Positions 14,701 through 29,700 of a stretch of DNA of 64,000 bases are shown here, in pieces (the stretch's first letter is position 1; each line of letters opens with the position of its first letter). The DNA lies in the NCBI GenBank assembly GCA_012934845.2, contig WNNJ02001269.1, positions 103,922 to 167,921 of the forward strand. The letters are read 5' to 3'. A model generated the notes under the pieces. The model did not search any database and was not told the origin of the DNA. It worked only from the letters and a program-made list of their open reading frames with translations. A program made the position numbers and the translations under genes. This DNA comes from Pomphorhynchus laevis (taxonomy: Eukaryota; Acanthocephala; Palaeacanthocephala; Echinorhynchida; Pomphorhynchidae).

Positions 14701-17700
14701 AATAATTTTAAACGTTATTAAATATAAATATTTATTTAAACTAATTAATTAAGAAACAAGCAATTAATATTGATAATGAGTTATAAAATAAATTTATTAA
14801 ATACAATATTAAAGGGATTGTTATGATATAGCGATTTATTTAAGTACTATATTTTAACATATTATTCTTTTAATGTTTAAAATGAATTAGTTTATTAATT
14901 AATTAAAAATAGTTATTAAGGATAATTTAAAAATACGTTAATAAAAGACTAATTAATTTAGCAATTAAATAATAATTTAATAATTATAAAATAATTATAT
15001 AATTAGTTAGAAAATATCTCATTTTAAATCTCAAAATATGTCTGGATATCAACAAGTTTAAAATTACTAATATGAAAATAATGAAATTTTTCACGAAAGA
15101 AATCAGTAAATTTTTCTTTGATAAAACAACGAATATCTGCACTTCACTTATTTCTACATGACATTTTCCCAATATAAAACGCTTATTTATAATTTTAATA
15201 AGGTCTAAATTCTTCTAATTTATTCAATAAGGTATAATGAAAATGTGATAATTTTTAAAATATTAATTTAATTTCTAATTTTAGTTTATTAATTCATAAT
15301 TAATTAAAAATAGTTATTAAGAATAATTAAATTTGCAAATTTTAATAAATTACAATAATTTTTAATAAATAAAAATTAATAAAATAAATTAAATTTTAAT
15401 AAATAAAACTTTTATACATAGCCTGCCTTATAGATTGAAGATCTGCGAATATGATAAAAACGTTTTTCTTGTAAACGATTGTATTTTTTTCTGATAATGC
15501 TAACAGAATTTTACGAAATATATAAATTAAAAGTTTCCTTATTTGATCCTGCTCCCGAAGTTCAATAAAGAAAATATGATCATCAAAATCAAATATTTAT
15601 CATAAAAAAGTAGTTTTCGAGTGTTTGTGAAGGCGTTTGTAAAATCATTTCTTAAATATTTAAATAAATTATTAAACTTTATTTTTTAACTTTTATACAT
15701 TAAATTTTTTATTTTTTTTTAATTTTTTTCAACACAATCTTATCTTTAATTTATTTTTAAAGAAACTTTTGCATGTTGTGAAACTAAAATTTCTTATGAT
15801 GACAGCAGCAGCTATTTAAATATTGAACTGAACCTTTTTATCGAATAAATTGTCGTTTCTTTGGTTTCATTCTATAAATGTATTATTGAAGAAATAAAGT
15901 TTAAATCTCAAAATTGTCAGTTTGCAAATTATTTGCGAACAAAAAGGTTTAGTTTTTCTTAAAAAACTAAACCTTTTTGTTTAGTTTTTTTTCTCTTTCT
16001 TTCGTGAAATTTTTCACGAAAGAAATCAGTAAATTTTTCTTTGATAAAACAACGAATATCTGCACTTCACTTATTTCTACATGACATTTTCCCAATATAA
16101 AACGCTTATTTATAATTTTAATAAGGTCTAAATTCTTCTAATTTATTCAATAAGGTATAATGAAAATGTGATAATTTTTAAAATATTAATTTAATTTCTA
16201 ATTTTAGTTTATTAATTCATAACTAACTAAAAATAGTTATTAAGAATAATTAAATTTGCAAATTTTTATAAATTATAATAATTTTTAATAAATAAAAATT
16301 AATAAAATAAATTAAATTTTAATAAATAAAACTTTTATACATAGCTTGCCTTATAGATTGAAGATCTGCGAATATGATAAAAACGTTTTTCTTGTAAACG
16401 ATTGTATTTTTTCTGATAATGCTAACAGAATTTTACGAAATATATAAATTAAAAGTTTCCTTATTTGATCCTGCTCCCGAAGTTCAATAAAGAAAATATG
16501 ATCATCAAAATCAAATATTTATCATAAAAAAGTAGTTTTCGAGTGTTTGTGAAGGCGTTTGTAAAATCATTTCTTAAATATTTAAATAAATTATTAAACT
16601 TTATTTTTTAACTTTTATACATTAAATTTTTTATTTTTTTTAAATTTTTTTCAACACAATCTTATCTTTAATTTATTTTTAAAGAAACTTTTGCATGTTG
16701 TGAAACTAAAATTTCTTATGATGACAGCAGCAGCTATTTAAATATTGAACTGAACCTTTTTATCGAATAAATTGTCGTTTCTTTGGTTTCATTCTATAAA
16801 TGTATTATTGAAGAAATAAAGTTTAAATCTCAAAATTGTCAGTTTGCAAATTATTTGCGAACAAAAAGGTTTAGTTTTTCTTAAAAAACTAAACCTTTTT
16901 GTTTAGTTTTTTTTCTCTTTCTTTCGTGAAATTTTTCACGAAAGAAATCAGTAAATTTTTCTTTGATAAAACAACGAATATCTGCACTTCACTTATTTCT
17001 ACATGACATTTTCCCAATATAAAACGCTTATTTATAATTTTAATAAGGTCTAAATTCTTCTAATTTATTCAATAAGGTATAATGAAAATGTGATAATTTT
17101 TAAAATATTAATTTAATTTCTAATTTTAGTTTATTAATTCATAACTAATTAAAAATAGTTATTAAGAATAATTAAATTTGCAAATTTTAATAAATTACAA
17201 TAATTTTTAATAAATAAAAATTAATAAAATAAATTAAATTTTAATAAATAAAACTTTTATACATAGCTTGCCTTATAGATTGAAGATCTGCGAATATGAT
17301 AAAAACGTTTTTCTTGTAAACGATTGTATTTTTTTCTGATAATGCTAACAGAATTTTACGAAATATATAAATTAAAAGTTTCCTTATTTGATCCTGCTCC
17401 CGAAGTTCAATAAAGAAAATATGATCATCAAAATCAAATATTTATCATAAAAAAGTAGTTTTCGAGTGTTTGTGAAGGCGTTTGTAAAATCATTTCTTAA
17501 ATATTTAAATAAATTATTAAACTTTATTTTTTAACTTTTATACATTAAATTTTTTATTTTTTTTAAATTTTTTTCAACACAATCTTATCTTTAATTTATT
17601 TTTAAAGAAACTTTTGCATGTTGTGAAACTAAAATTTCTTATGATGACAGCAGCAGCTATTTAAATATTGAACTGAACCTTTTTATCGAATAAATTGTCG

Positions 17701-20700
17701 TTTCTTTGGTTTCATTCTATAAATGTATTATTGAAGAAATAAAGTTTAAATCTCAAAATTGTCAGTTTGCAAATTATTTGCGAACAAAAAGGTTTAGTTT
17801 TTCTTAATAAATATTTAATTATTATTTATATAATCTATAAATAAATTTGACATTTTATAGCAGGACCAACAAAAGACCAATTAGATTTTTTATTAAAACA
17901 TATTTTTTTTGTTTTGTTTCTAATAATACTAGCAGCAGTTAGTGAAATATAAAATACTTAGTATTTATTACAGGAATTAGTGGTATTTATTAATAAATAA
18001 GATTGATAAGATGTTAAGTTTTTGACTTTAGTTTTGAATTATTAATAACTGATTGCAATACTGAAGAATCTTTTCTGTAAAGTCGAAACGTCTAAACAAA
18101 AAGAGCTTTTTAGATAAAACCAGGTGAAAAAAAAACAACTTAGTTGTGATAATACGCAAAACGTTTTTGTTATGCGAAACTAAAGTTCCTGACGATAGCA
18201 GCATCTATTGAAATATTGAATTGAACCTTTCTATCGAATAAATTGTCCTTTATTTGGTTCCATTCTTTTAATAATTACAATTAAAAGAAAACTGATATTT
18301 TCATAAAAATGTTATAAAATCTAATAGAAAACGATATTTCCAGTAGTTAGATAGATATCCATTCTCAGAGTTGAAAAAAATTTCACCAAAACAATTGCAT
18401 TTTATTTAACATCAAGTAATTTAAGACATGCCTGAGCATGTCTTAAATACAAAAGTAAAATACTAGATCAAATACTATCAGAATTTATTATCACGTATTC
18501 TCTGATTTTCAATTTGCTTTTGTATAATAATTCATTGCTAAAAGTTGGCTTTTAAATTACTTTCATTTATTCTTTGCTTATTTTCTGTTAAACTGAAACA
18601 CACAAGATTTAATCGAATGTGTATCAAAAAACATGATTTCTTCAAAAATAAGAACGAATTTTATTTTTAAAATTTTAAAAATTAAAATCTTTAAAATTTT
18701 AGACTATAATAATTTTATTAAAATAATTATTTACAAAATCACACCAGGTAATTATTTTCAGATAAAGAGAAACACTTAAATAAAATGTAATAATAGGATA
18801 TTTTTTAATTCTAAATAAATAATAAATAAATAAACTTTTCTAATAAATAAAATTCCTAAATAAACCTTTCAAATTCTTTAAGAACAAGTGCTGAGTAATC
18901 TGTTCAATTTAATTTAGATTTATATTCAAATAATTTGCAAAAACTATTTTTTGTATAATAATTTGGATTATATAGGAAGATAATCAAATTTAATAAAAAT
19001 AAAATGAATCATTTTTTCATTACCATTAATACATACCATATATTATAATACATTAAATAATGAAATTTTAAGAATTGCAACAATTTGTAACGATAATGAC
19101 TTTCCTCAAGATCAATTAAATAATTAAATAGATACATATTTTAAAAATGATATTACAAAACTGATAGGAAAACAAATAGGATACTAGATAATCAAATTTC
19201 ATTGAGGAAAATTGCAACAATTTATAATCATATAAATATAAAATATCGTAGTTAATATAATACATTAAATAATGAAGTTTTAAGAATTGCAACAATTTGT
19301 AACGATAATGACTTTCCTCAAGATCAATTAAATAATTTTATAAATAGTTAAATATTGATATTGATACTTCAAAATCAAAGTTAAATTAAGTTTAGTCAAG
19401 TTTTAGACTCAAAACTTAACTTTTAACCTTTAATTTGCCTCAACTTTGTTCAAGTCTACATTTATAAAAAAGTCAAAATAAATTTACTTTTGTTTTCGAA
19501 ATAAAAATAAATTACTCCAAATAAATTATTAATTTAAATTTTTATAGTAAATATTAATATCTAATTTATTTAGTTTTATTTTCGAAATTTTTAATTGCCT
19601 AATATTTAGTTTTGTTTTTGGAATAAAAATAAATTACATCAAAAAAATTATTAATTTAAATTTTTATGGTAAATATTAATATCTAATTTATTTAGTTTTA
19701 TTTTCGAAATTTTTAATTGCCTACTATTTAGATTTTTATAATTTTTTACATTTATATAAATTATTTTAAAATATACCTGTTCTTTGTAACTTTTATATTT
19801 TTATTAATTTATTTATATTTTTTATTATTTTCCATTAATTATATATTAATTTTTGTTGGAATATCAAATTTGTATTAAACTTTATTTGTTTGTATTTGTA
19901 CGACAAATAATTAGAAACGTTTTTGCAAAATATACGAAACTGCATAATTTTTAAACGTCAATGTTGACTTATAAAGTTTTCGGTCACTCATAAATTTTTT
20001 TCTTATAATTTTATTTCTCTATTCTTATTTCTTCTAATTCGTTATTGCTTATATTATTCTTTCAATTTCACCAATTTTGGATTTTACAGGTTGTATCTCT
20101 TAACGGAACTTTGTTTAACAAATCTGGTGTAATTTCTGGAGGCTCATTGTAAGAGCCTTTTGTAGTTTCGCTTAATTTTTCCGTAATATTAAGAGCCTTA
20201 AAGTACAGTGCAAGTCGTTTTGATGAAAAAAAGATCGAACGATTACAAACACAGTGTTCGGAAATACATCTTCAACTAAGAAACTTGTTTGCATTTGATG
20301 AATCCGAGCTTTTTAATCTGAGGTAAAAATGTTCTTAACAATTGTTTTGCTAACATGTAACTAATAAATGCATTGATATTTAACAGAAACTTTGCGGATG
20401 ATTCTTAAAATCATATTTTTGGTGCTGTCAAAACTTTATAACTTTATTTTCATTCGCCAAATATCACATAATAAATTAAGAGACGTAAAATCAGTTTAAC
20501 AACAGTTTTCTGAAATATATTTTTATCTACGAAACATTCGAATAATTTTCACTCACCTCATCATTACCTTATATACCGTTTATTCAGCCATTCTTCGTGT
20601 CGTTAATGATATCGTATTTATCGGTTTCCACTTTGACAACCATCTTTCTCTCAAGCCATTTGTTTCTAATAAAGTACGCTCCTCGTTTCTGGTATAACGT

Positions 20701-23700
20701 GATATTCACCGTATTCGTAGGTTAGCCGATTTTCGCTCCTGTCTTTCCCTTTTATCCACCCGTTTATTTTTTCGAATCGATTATTGTCTTAGCATGTTCT
20801 CCAACTCTCCCAAAACTACTCTACAATCTCTCCAACGTATTGTAAACTCAGCAGCTTGCGTTTTCCTACGTCTCTATCGTTTTGGCCCTATATCTCAGCA
20901 TATTTTCAATCTTTCATGTCTTCCCACGATTAGTCATCGTGTTCAGTTTCGTTTAATTATCCTGACCCATCTTGTATTGAATCACAATTTCCCTTCATAC
21001 TTACGTCTTCCATATCTCGATAATTCTCGTCCTGCTTCTTTATCCTTAAGATCATCTTATTGCCTTTTCCTCAACACCAAATTATTCGACAATTTACCAC
21101 CTTTGTTCCTTTCCTGTTGGTACTCCTCTTGATTGGAATTCGCTACCTTCTTACAAAAATTCGACTTCCTTGCTCATACTATTCAAAATTTGTACAAGAA
21201 ATTATTCTTAATCAGTTTGATCATTTTTTGTAATTTTTATGAAGGCTTGTAAGCATGCCGTTGGCACGCTTACAAGCCCACTAAAAATAAATTTCTCTCT
21301 TTATCTAGAATGAGATTAAAGATTTATAATAAAAAAATATTGTTTAATTGATTTAAATTTATATATTAAATATTTTAAATATTAATATTTAATATTAAAT
21401 ATTTTATATATTTAATATATAAAATATATTTTAAATATATTTAAATATATATCGTTTAAATATTTGATTTTTTAATATTTTTTAAATATATATATTAAAG
21501 TATATACATTTGGTAATATTAATTGTTGGGCATGATACCAGTATTCGCTGTAAGGTAAGCGGCCTGAAGTTAATGAAATGAGTGTATTAGTGACGGTGTT
21601 TACTTCAATTAGAAGTACAACTTAATTTACTATTTGTAATTTAAGTGTTATTATTCATAATTCGATAAATCCTGAACAAAATGCAGGTGAAAATACTATT
21701 ACAAAAACTAGAGGGTATTGCAATGTATTAATAACCCAATTCTGATATGAACTAGCAATCTTTAAAATTCGTCCTCAGGATTATTGTTGATCAGTTTGGT
21801 CATTTTTTTTGTCATTTTTAGTGGACTTGTAAGCGCACCGTTTATCCTCTTTTGCCGCTCAAAATAAATTTCTCCTTTTTAATTCATAACTGATTAGATT
21901 TTTTTTATCGGAGATTAGATTATTTGTATAAATTATTTATTATTACTAATTATTAAAAATAATTTATTATACTTCAATTAAATAATTTATTTCGTTTTAT
22001 TTTACATTTATTTTTGTATCTAAATGCCATTCCCAGAAAAAAGAAATTAAATATTTCTTCGATATTTCGTTCGCTAACCGCGGACATTATCAAGAAGTAT
22101 CTGAAACAATAAAACAAGTTAAGTTACAATGTATGAAAAACAAAATCATTTTGGACATTCAAATTATCTAAACGCCGAATTAAGCAAAGTTTTTAGAATA
22201 TTTACATCTCTAGGCTACCCGATAGATATCTTACACAAAATCATTAAGAAATCATAGTTAAATAATATACAATAGATATCTTACATGGAATAATTAAGCA
22301 AACAAAAGAACGCATTCACACTTCCGCGCAATCCAACTTAATTGGTCCTCAAAAATTGAAACACTGCTTCTATATTCCCGCAATGGGTAGTTTAAGTGAG
22401 GATATTCTTAATAAAACAAAGAGATTCGTTTTCCAGTCATGATTACCATTAAAAATGTTTTATGGTACCCGATGTACCTATTATCTTGATGCACTAGTCA
22501 CCAAACCAAGAAGAACTTATTTTGATGAGATGGGTGTAGTGTACAAGGTTAGGTGTAGGGATTGTATAAGCATATACATTGGACAAACTGGACGTACTCT
22601 AAAAACTGGATCAAAAGAACATAAGAAGGCACTCACAACATCAGCGCAGTCGGCATTAGCAGACCATGCTCATCAAACTGGGCATGACATCGACTTTAAC
22701 AATGTGTCAGTTTTGATTTCCGAGCCTAACTTAAAACGCCGATTAGTTATGGAGGCTGTCGCTATCAAGATCCTCGAACCAAATTTGAATGTCCAAAATG
22801 ATTTTGTTTTTCATACATTGTAACTTAACTTGTTTTATTGTTTCAGATACTTCTTGATAATGTCCGCGGTTAGCGAACGAAATATCGAAGAAATATTTAA
22901 TTTCTTTTTTCTGGGAATGGCATTTAGATACAAAAATAATTATTCCCCCCAGAATGTCTCATTCCGTTTCAAATTATTTTACATTTAAAGGTTTATAATT
23001 AAAGCGTATTTGACACTGCCAAGATTGTAGGTTGACATCATAATTGATCAACTTTGCATGGTTTAATAACTTAAATATTAAATTAAATATTTAATTATTT
23101 TATTTTAATATATAATTAAAATTGACGAAATGTTAATGACTTGAAATTTACGGTCTCTGTTAATTTTGATAAATGTTATCTTTATCTTTATTCATAAAGA
23201 TAAATAATTATCTTTATCTTATTTTGTATAATTTTATCTTATATGAAAATGATTAATTTTCAAAATTTTATACAAATTTAATATTTTTTTCAACAGGTCA
23301 CAAAATAGCGCTATTAGAAACCGCATAATCGTAGCTGATAAAGATGTGCAACGGATAAATTTGGATATTCAGAAGGCAAAGAGCACAATCGAGGAATTAA
23401 ATATAGAGAAGACAAAAGTGCAGGTTTCGAATCAATTTTTGATATAATAAGATAATAATTAGATATTAAGATAATCTAAGATTAGATTATAAGATAATGA
23501 TAAGAATAAGATTATAAATAAGATAATGTAATAATAAGATAACTTTTCATCAAGCGGAATGACGATTTTTAATATTTGGTATTTTTTTTCTGTCTGGTGA
23601 CTAATAAAAATTTTTACTTTGCAATTTTTTGATTTCGATTTTGTTGCGAATATCTAATTGCTTATTTAATTGTCTATTTACTAAATTACTTTTATTTTAT

Positions 23701-26700
23701 AATAACAATTTTGAGAAATGTTACATGAAAATGTTCTTGAAAAAATTAAAAAAAATCCGATTTGCAAATGTGAATAACATCTTTTACGCAGATGTTAGAC
23801 AACTTAGCAATTATATATTAATATTTTCAATATTAATATTAATATTTTAAAATATATTTATAGCTAAAACAGTAGATATAAGATATTGCCAAGGTAAATT
23901 GCGATATATTATAATATTATATATAATATAATAAGTTAACGATCTATTAATATTCTAGTATTAATATTCTAGAATTAAAATTCTAGAATCTATTAATATT
24001 AATTCATTTATTCAAGATCCTTTATTTATCAAAAAACCCAAAAAACGGAAATTTTTAATACTTTCGAAAACAATAAATAATGATAACAATAAATAATGTT
24101 GTAAAAAGAAAAAAATAGTAGTTTAATATTTGGAACGCGAACTATTTTGAATACTCGAAGTTTGTTTTCCACGCGAATTTATGTGATCAAGAGCCCGGTA
24201 GTGAAAGCTATTTTTAGATGTTCTGTCATACAACAAGCTGTTGCCCTCTTACGATTTGATCGTAGAGCAGCTCAGTATAAATGATTATTGGTGTGGCATA
24301 AATAAGACTGTTCAGCAAGCTTTTGAAGAATGTTCGAGTTTGCCTTTTTCTTGAAAATATTGACTAGAATTGCATCAAAGATAGGCAACTCGCATCCACA
24401 TATTGATTGAGCTTTACTGTGAATTCTCATAAGCATACTATGCTCTATTTGGGACAATGTGCAAAAAGTTGGATAACCATGCATAAGGATCGAGAGGATG
24501 CATGAATTGTAAAATAGAACTAATTGATCCTGGCAAACTCCTAATCGTTCTTATTCACGAGAAAATATTAATATTACTCATATATTACTTTGATATTACT
24601 GCTTTGCAATATTGACTGCTTTGTCAATCAAAAATATATTATTATAAATAAATTAATAAAATGCATATTTTATGCGTATTTAGGTGAAATACAATAAAAT
24701 GTTTACTGTTGAAAAGTTCTTATTCAATGATTTTAATCCTCAAAAATTTTAAATCTTACAGCTAAGATTTATTATTGGTGTGACATATATTATTATGTGA
24801 CATAATATTAATATTAATATTTTAAAATATATTTATAGCTAAAACAGTAGATATAAGATATTGCCAAGGTAAATTGCGATATATTATAATATTATATATA
24901 ATATTATATTAATATTATATATAATATTATATTGTCTAAAATATATTTTAAACGTCTAACGATCCATTGGACGTAGATAAAACATTTCTAAAATATTCGA
25001 ATAATAAGTTTTAAAATTTTTATCATACGCTCTTCGAAATAATGTTTTGTGTTATTTAAAACATATTGTGTTTTGTTATTATATTTTGAGTTATTAATAT
25101 TTTCTCGAAAGTATTTATGTTACTATATTTTTAATGCAAATTGTATGGCAACCCATGTTGTATTTAATTTTTTGATCTTGCATTTTTCTTGAGGTCATAC
25201 GTAATTAAAATACACATTTTATTGTAAAAGTTTTATGTGCTGATGCTGATATCATCGAAAAATAACATCTAAAATTCGACTTTAAAATTGCAAAACGTAA
25301 AATATAATAATTTGCTGAATTATAAAACATATGAAGGGCAATGAATAAAACTGCATCGAATAATAAATTACAAATCACATCTTGATTGTAATTTTATAAA
25401 GTATTTAAGAGGATAAAATATGCATTTATGACAAAACTATTTTAAGTTTAAATACTTTAAATAATTCTAAGAATATTCTAATAATATAAAATAAAATAAT
25501 TCTAAGATAATTCTAAGATTGTTCTAATAATATAAATAAAAACTAATTATAAATGTACAATAAAAATTATTATTAATTATTACTAAGATATGTCACTCTT
25601 AGTTTTTAATAGCTCAAAAAATGAAAACCGTAAAAGCATTTTTCACTCTCTCTTCAATTCTTTCAAAATATTTGAAATCAACAAATTAAAATAATCCAAA
25701 TTCAATTTTTTGATAAAAAAACATCAAATATGCCAACCAATACATTATCGACTTATCCAAAAATGAGCTTTGTCATCCTGGTACGACTACTTTCTCATTT
25801 AATCACCAATTTCTTTTTTACCGCATAAAATGCAGTGATTCGATATGTCAAAGTTATTTTCTAGCAACTAATCACATTGTTTCAAAATATCGTAAATATT
25901 TTCAGTTTCCTTGTGGATCACTACGTCTGTGACCTTTGAAGTTTGCGTCAAGTTTCGCAAACTTCGTAGTTGTATTTCTTGCCAAGACCAAAGCTGGCAA
26001 AATACAACTATATCAGCTTGAGCTATTCTCTGACGTTTTAATTTAAAAATGTCACGTATTTTTCATAAATACATTTGATATAATACATTTTATGTTTTAG
26101 CCTGAGGTAGATAAAGCCCAAAGAGCTTTAATCGCTGTCAAGGAAGAGCTTAATAAACTAGAGACGAACAAATGCGAACTGGAAGACGAAATATTCGCAG
26201 ACTTTTGCAAATTGGCAAATGTCACAAACATACGGTATCAAAATTTTAATATTTTACTGTAATATACTATACCTTTGATTATAAATAAAATATAATTCTA
26301 TAATTGTAATTTTTATTGTAATATACCACAGCAGTATAATCACAAAACCAAAATTTGAATACAAAATGCTAAAATTTGGTTTTTAAAAATAAAATCAAAT
26401 GTTTTAATCAAAATGAAAATTTAACTAGTCAACAAATATATTTAAACCTTATTTGTTTTAAAAGTTTCACGAATTTCTCATTTCATCGCATTAAATACAG
26501 TGATTCGAACTGTCAAAGTTCTTTTCTAGCAACTAATCACACTGTTAGTGAGAAAATATGAGTTACTTTTTGCATTTCTTTACCTGGACGGGTACTGTAT
26601 TTTTTTCTTGTACTTTGTCATTCAAACTTGATGGATACAATTGTTCATCCACTCGATAAATCTGCGTCAACCGTATTGACCGACCTTAATTCACTTAACT

Positions 26701-29700
26701 TCACCAAAGTCGAAATATCACTAGCCAACTTGGTGATCAGTACTACTGGCCCTGATCATCAACGGATTAGGCAATTAATGTCTGCATATAATGTTTAATA
26801 GTTGATTATTGGTTTTAATCATTTAACGGTTCCGTTTTCCATAATCCTATCCCATTTTCATAAAGTAATGCCATCACTAAAGTACATAATAAGATAAGAG
26901 TGACGTAGAATCTTATCCAATTGATCTACTCAACTATTCGTAAGCTGCTTACTCAGATCATATGTACACGACTTTCTAAATATCATAGTCATCTATTACC
27001 AGACAAACAATTCGACTTTCGTCAAAATCACTTAACAGTATATGCTTTAGAATTGATATAAACGAAATTGCCGATTGTTTTATCAAAAAACCATAATTAT
27101 ATGCAATATTTATAGATTTCAGGTGATCCTTTGATCATCGCTTCTAGATTGATGATACACTGTCTGTGCTGTTAGTTTGCATGTGAAGGTTTATCATCAG
27201 TCTTCGCGAAATACTATTTTTAAATTTCGGCATGAGAATGGACTTCATCATTATGCCCGTTTTCGAAAGCGAACCTATTGAAATTGCTACAGCTATCCTA
27301 GAATTTTGATATTCTCTAGATTTTCATTTACAAATTTATTTGTAAACGGCAATTATTTATAAATTTACTTTTCTAGATTGCAGTTAACATTTATAATTTT
27401 TTCAATATGATATTATTTTTCAGGTAACTGTAAATATAATACAATAATTAAAAAATCGTTTATCAGGTTCAGACATTTCCTGTCGGCCATAATCCAAAGC
27501 CAATATTGGAAGCTGATCGAGTAGAGCTAGCATGTCTTTGATGTTGTCCCTCATTAGACCGAAGAGGATGGGCTGATATAAGTATGTGACAGTCACTGCG
27601 TATTCGATTCCGCTTGTTCGGCTCATATTATTTCTAACTAGCTTGATCACACTGTTTCCATCATCGTTCCATCCACGAAAGATCTCCACTACAGCGGCTG
27701 AAAACATCTACTGCTGCTTCGACCCTGTACTTATATTTCCTGTCCTTGACATTGACAGCGTACGATGCGGTAGCGACAAGTTGTACATTGAAGGTGAAGT
27801 GACATGATGCGGATTGTTGGGTGTGTGACTGCAAAGTCGACTGCAATTGTCTGAGACGTGTGCAGTTATCATCTTATACCGAAGTCATCCAGACAGATTG
27901 GGAGTGTCATATGTGATTTGGGTTTTCGTGAAGTTGGAACGCGCATATTTTCTGGAAAACATTAGCAATTTGTCTGTCAAATGACTAACAAAACGTTTTA
28001 GTCATCATTGGATTGGCTGAGTGGAGGAGATGGTTTATCCTGGACGAGAAAGATCAGTGTCGGAGTAAAAGGTATCAACTTGTGTATGGCAGCTTGGCAA
28101 CTGCATCAATTGGGTGGGTCTCAACAACGTCATCAGGTGGATCTCCATGAAGGACTCATCACCAACGGGTATGCCTAGCAAGTACATGCTCCCGGAAGTG
28201 TTCTCCAAAACCGCCTCGGATAGTAAGATCAGGAAAACGTTAACGGCTTGAAGAGATCCGATGACTTCTGTCTTTGGTCAATTTAGCTCGAGCTCCATCA
28301 CTTTGAAGCTCGCATCTAACCAGCTGAGTGTGGATGCAATTGCCGATGGCGTCCAGTTGACCATGCCTTGTCTAGCTACCTGTATTTTATGGTTTTATAC
28401 CCGGGATATGTGAAATATGTTCAATTGTACTCTTAATAGCCAATGAGACTAGGAACGTGCCTAATGAATCCCCTGCAGGATTCCTTCACATGAGTTAAGA
28501 CGATCGAGTGTGCCGAAACGAAAGAGTGCCTTGTACTTGTACGTAAGGTCAAACCAGGCAAGAGCTCTGAGACTTTCTCTCGGATCACCGATCGTAAGTG
28601 TGCACTGGACACTGAGTTAAAAGAGTTCGAGAGGACGATCGTCACCCAGGTTCAGTTGTTGTCCGTGTCATGTTGCTCGCGGACTCGTCTAACGTTGTGA
28701 CCGATACTTTCTATTGCGTTTGCGTTGGTACCCCTAATTGTGTTGTTTGTAGTAGGCTGGTGAAGCGTTTGCGGAGTTTAAGACAGATGCATTTCGAACA
28801 GAGACGACAAGAGTTTCGCCAACTGCTATTAGTCATAACCATCCCCCTCCTTTTTGGCAATGCGATCAAGTTCGCGCCTGTGATGTAGGGCGCCACTTCA
28901 GAAGGTGTGGGTCCTGCAAGGAGATGGTTAACAAGAGACGTCAAATTCTCAGCTAGCGATCTGTTGCTATTGGCTCTTAACATATCCAGGAGATGATCCA
29001 GTCTTAGCTTTAGGGAACCTGGTTCTGACTCTGAGGGGAATGAGTCGACAGCGGCAAGGATTGTTGCGTGATTTATTCTTATTGACGAATACCGATTGTT
29101 CGACTTTTTTATGTAAGACTAGTGAATAAGGGTGGTTGATTCTAGTAGCTGATGTAAGTGGGAAGATGTAGAGTTTACAGGAGTGCCCGTGCTTGCGCAG
29201 ATGGGGCGAAAATTCCGACTGAAATCAGGCGCTGGCTTGCTTTCCTGTAATTTTTGTGTTTGTCTAGGCTGTCCTGAGCAAGTTCTGACTTGCCGTTCGT
29301 TTGGCGATTTGTATTTTTGCGTTCATTTGATCTCACTGATTGCAAATCCGATAAGTTAGTTGTCTCGGTCGGCCTTATCTCGACCTTTGCATGTTGTACT
29401 TGACTTGCTGTAGATCTTTTTATAATGATAGTTGTAATTTGAATATAAGATTCTCTGCGGCTATTCTCTTTGATGTTTTTAAATCATCAAAGAGAATTCA
29501 CTCTTTGAATTAGAATTCTAAGGTTTAGTTTACAGTAAAAATACAAATTTCTTGTAAAAACAAGAAATTATAAGTTGTATTTCACTAAACTTGAATCTTA
29601 CGATATTAAAACTCATCGTACATATTACAAATTTAAATCATTTTGAAATAGATTGATTACTTTGTAATGTAACTTTATTTACTTCGCTGTTTTTCGTTAG

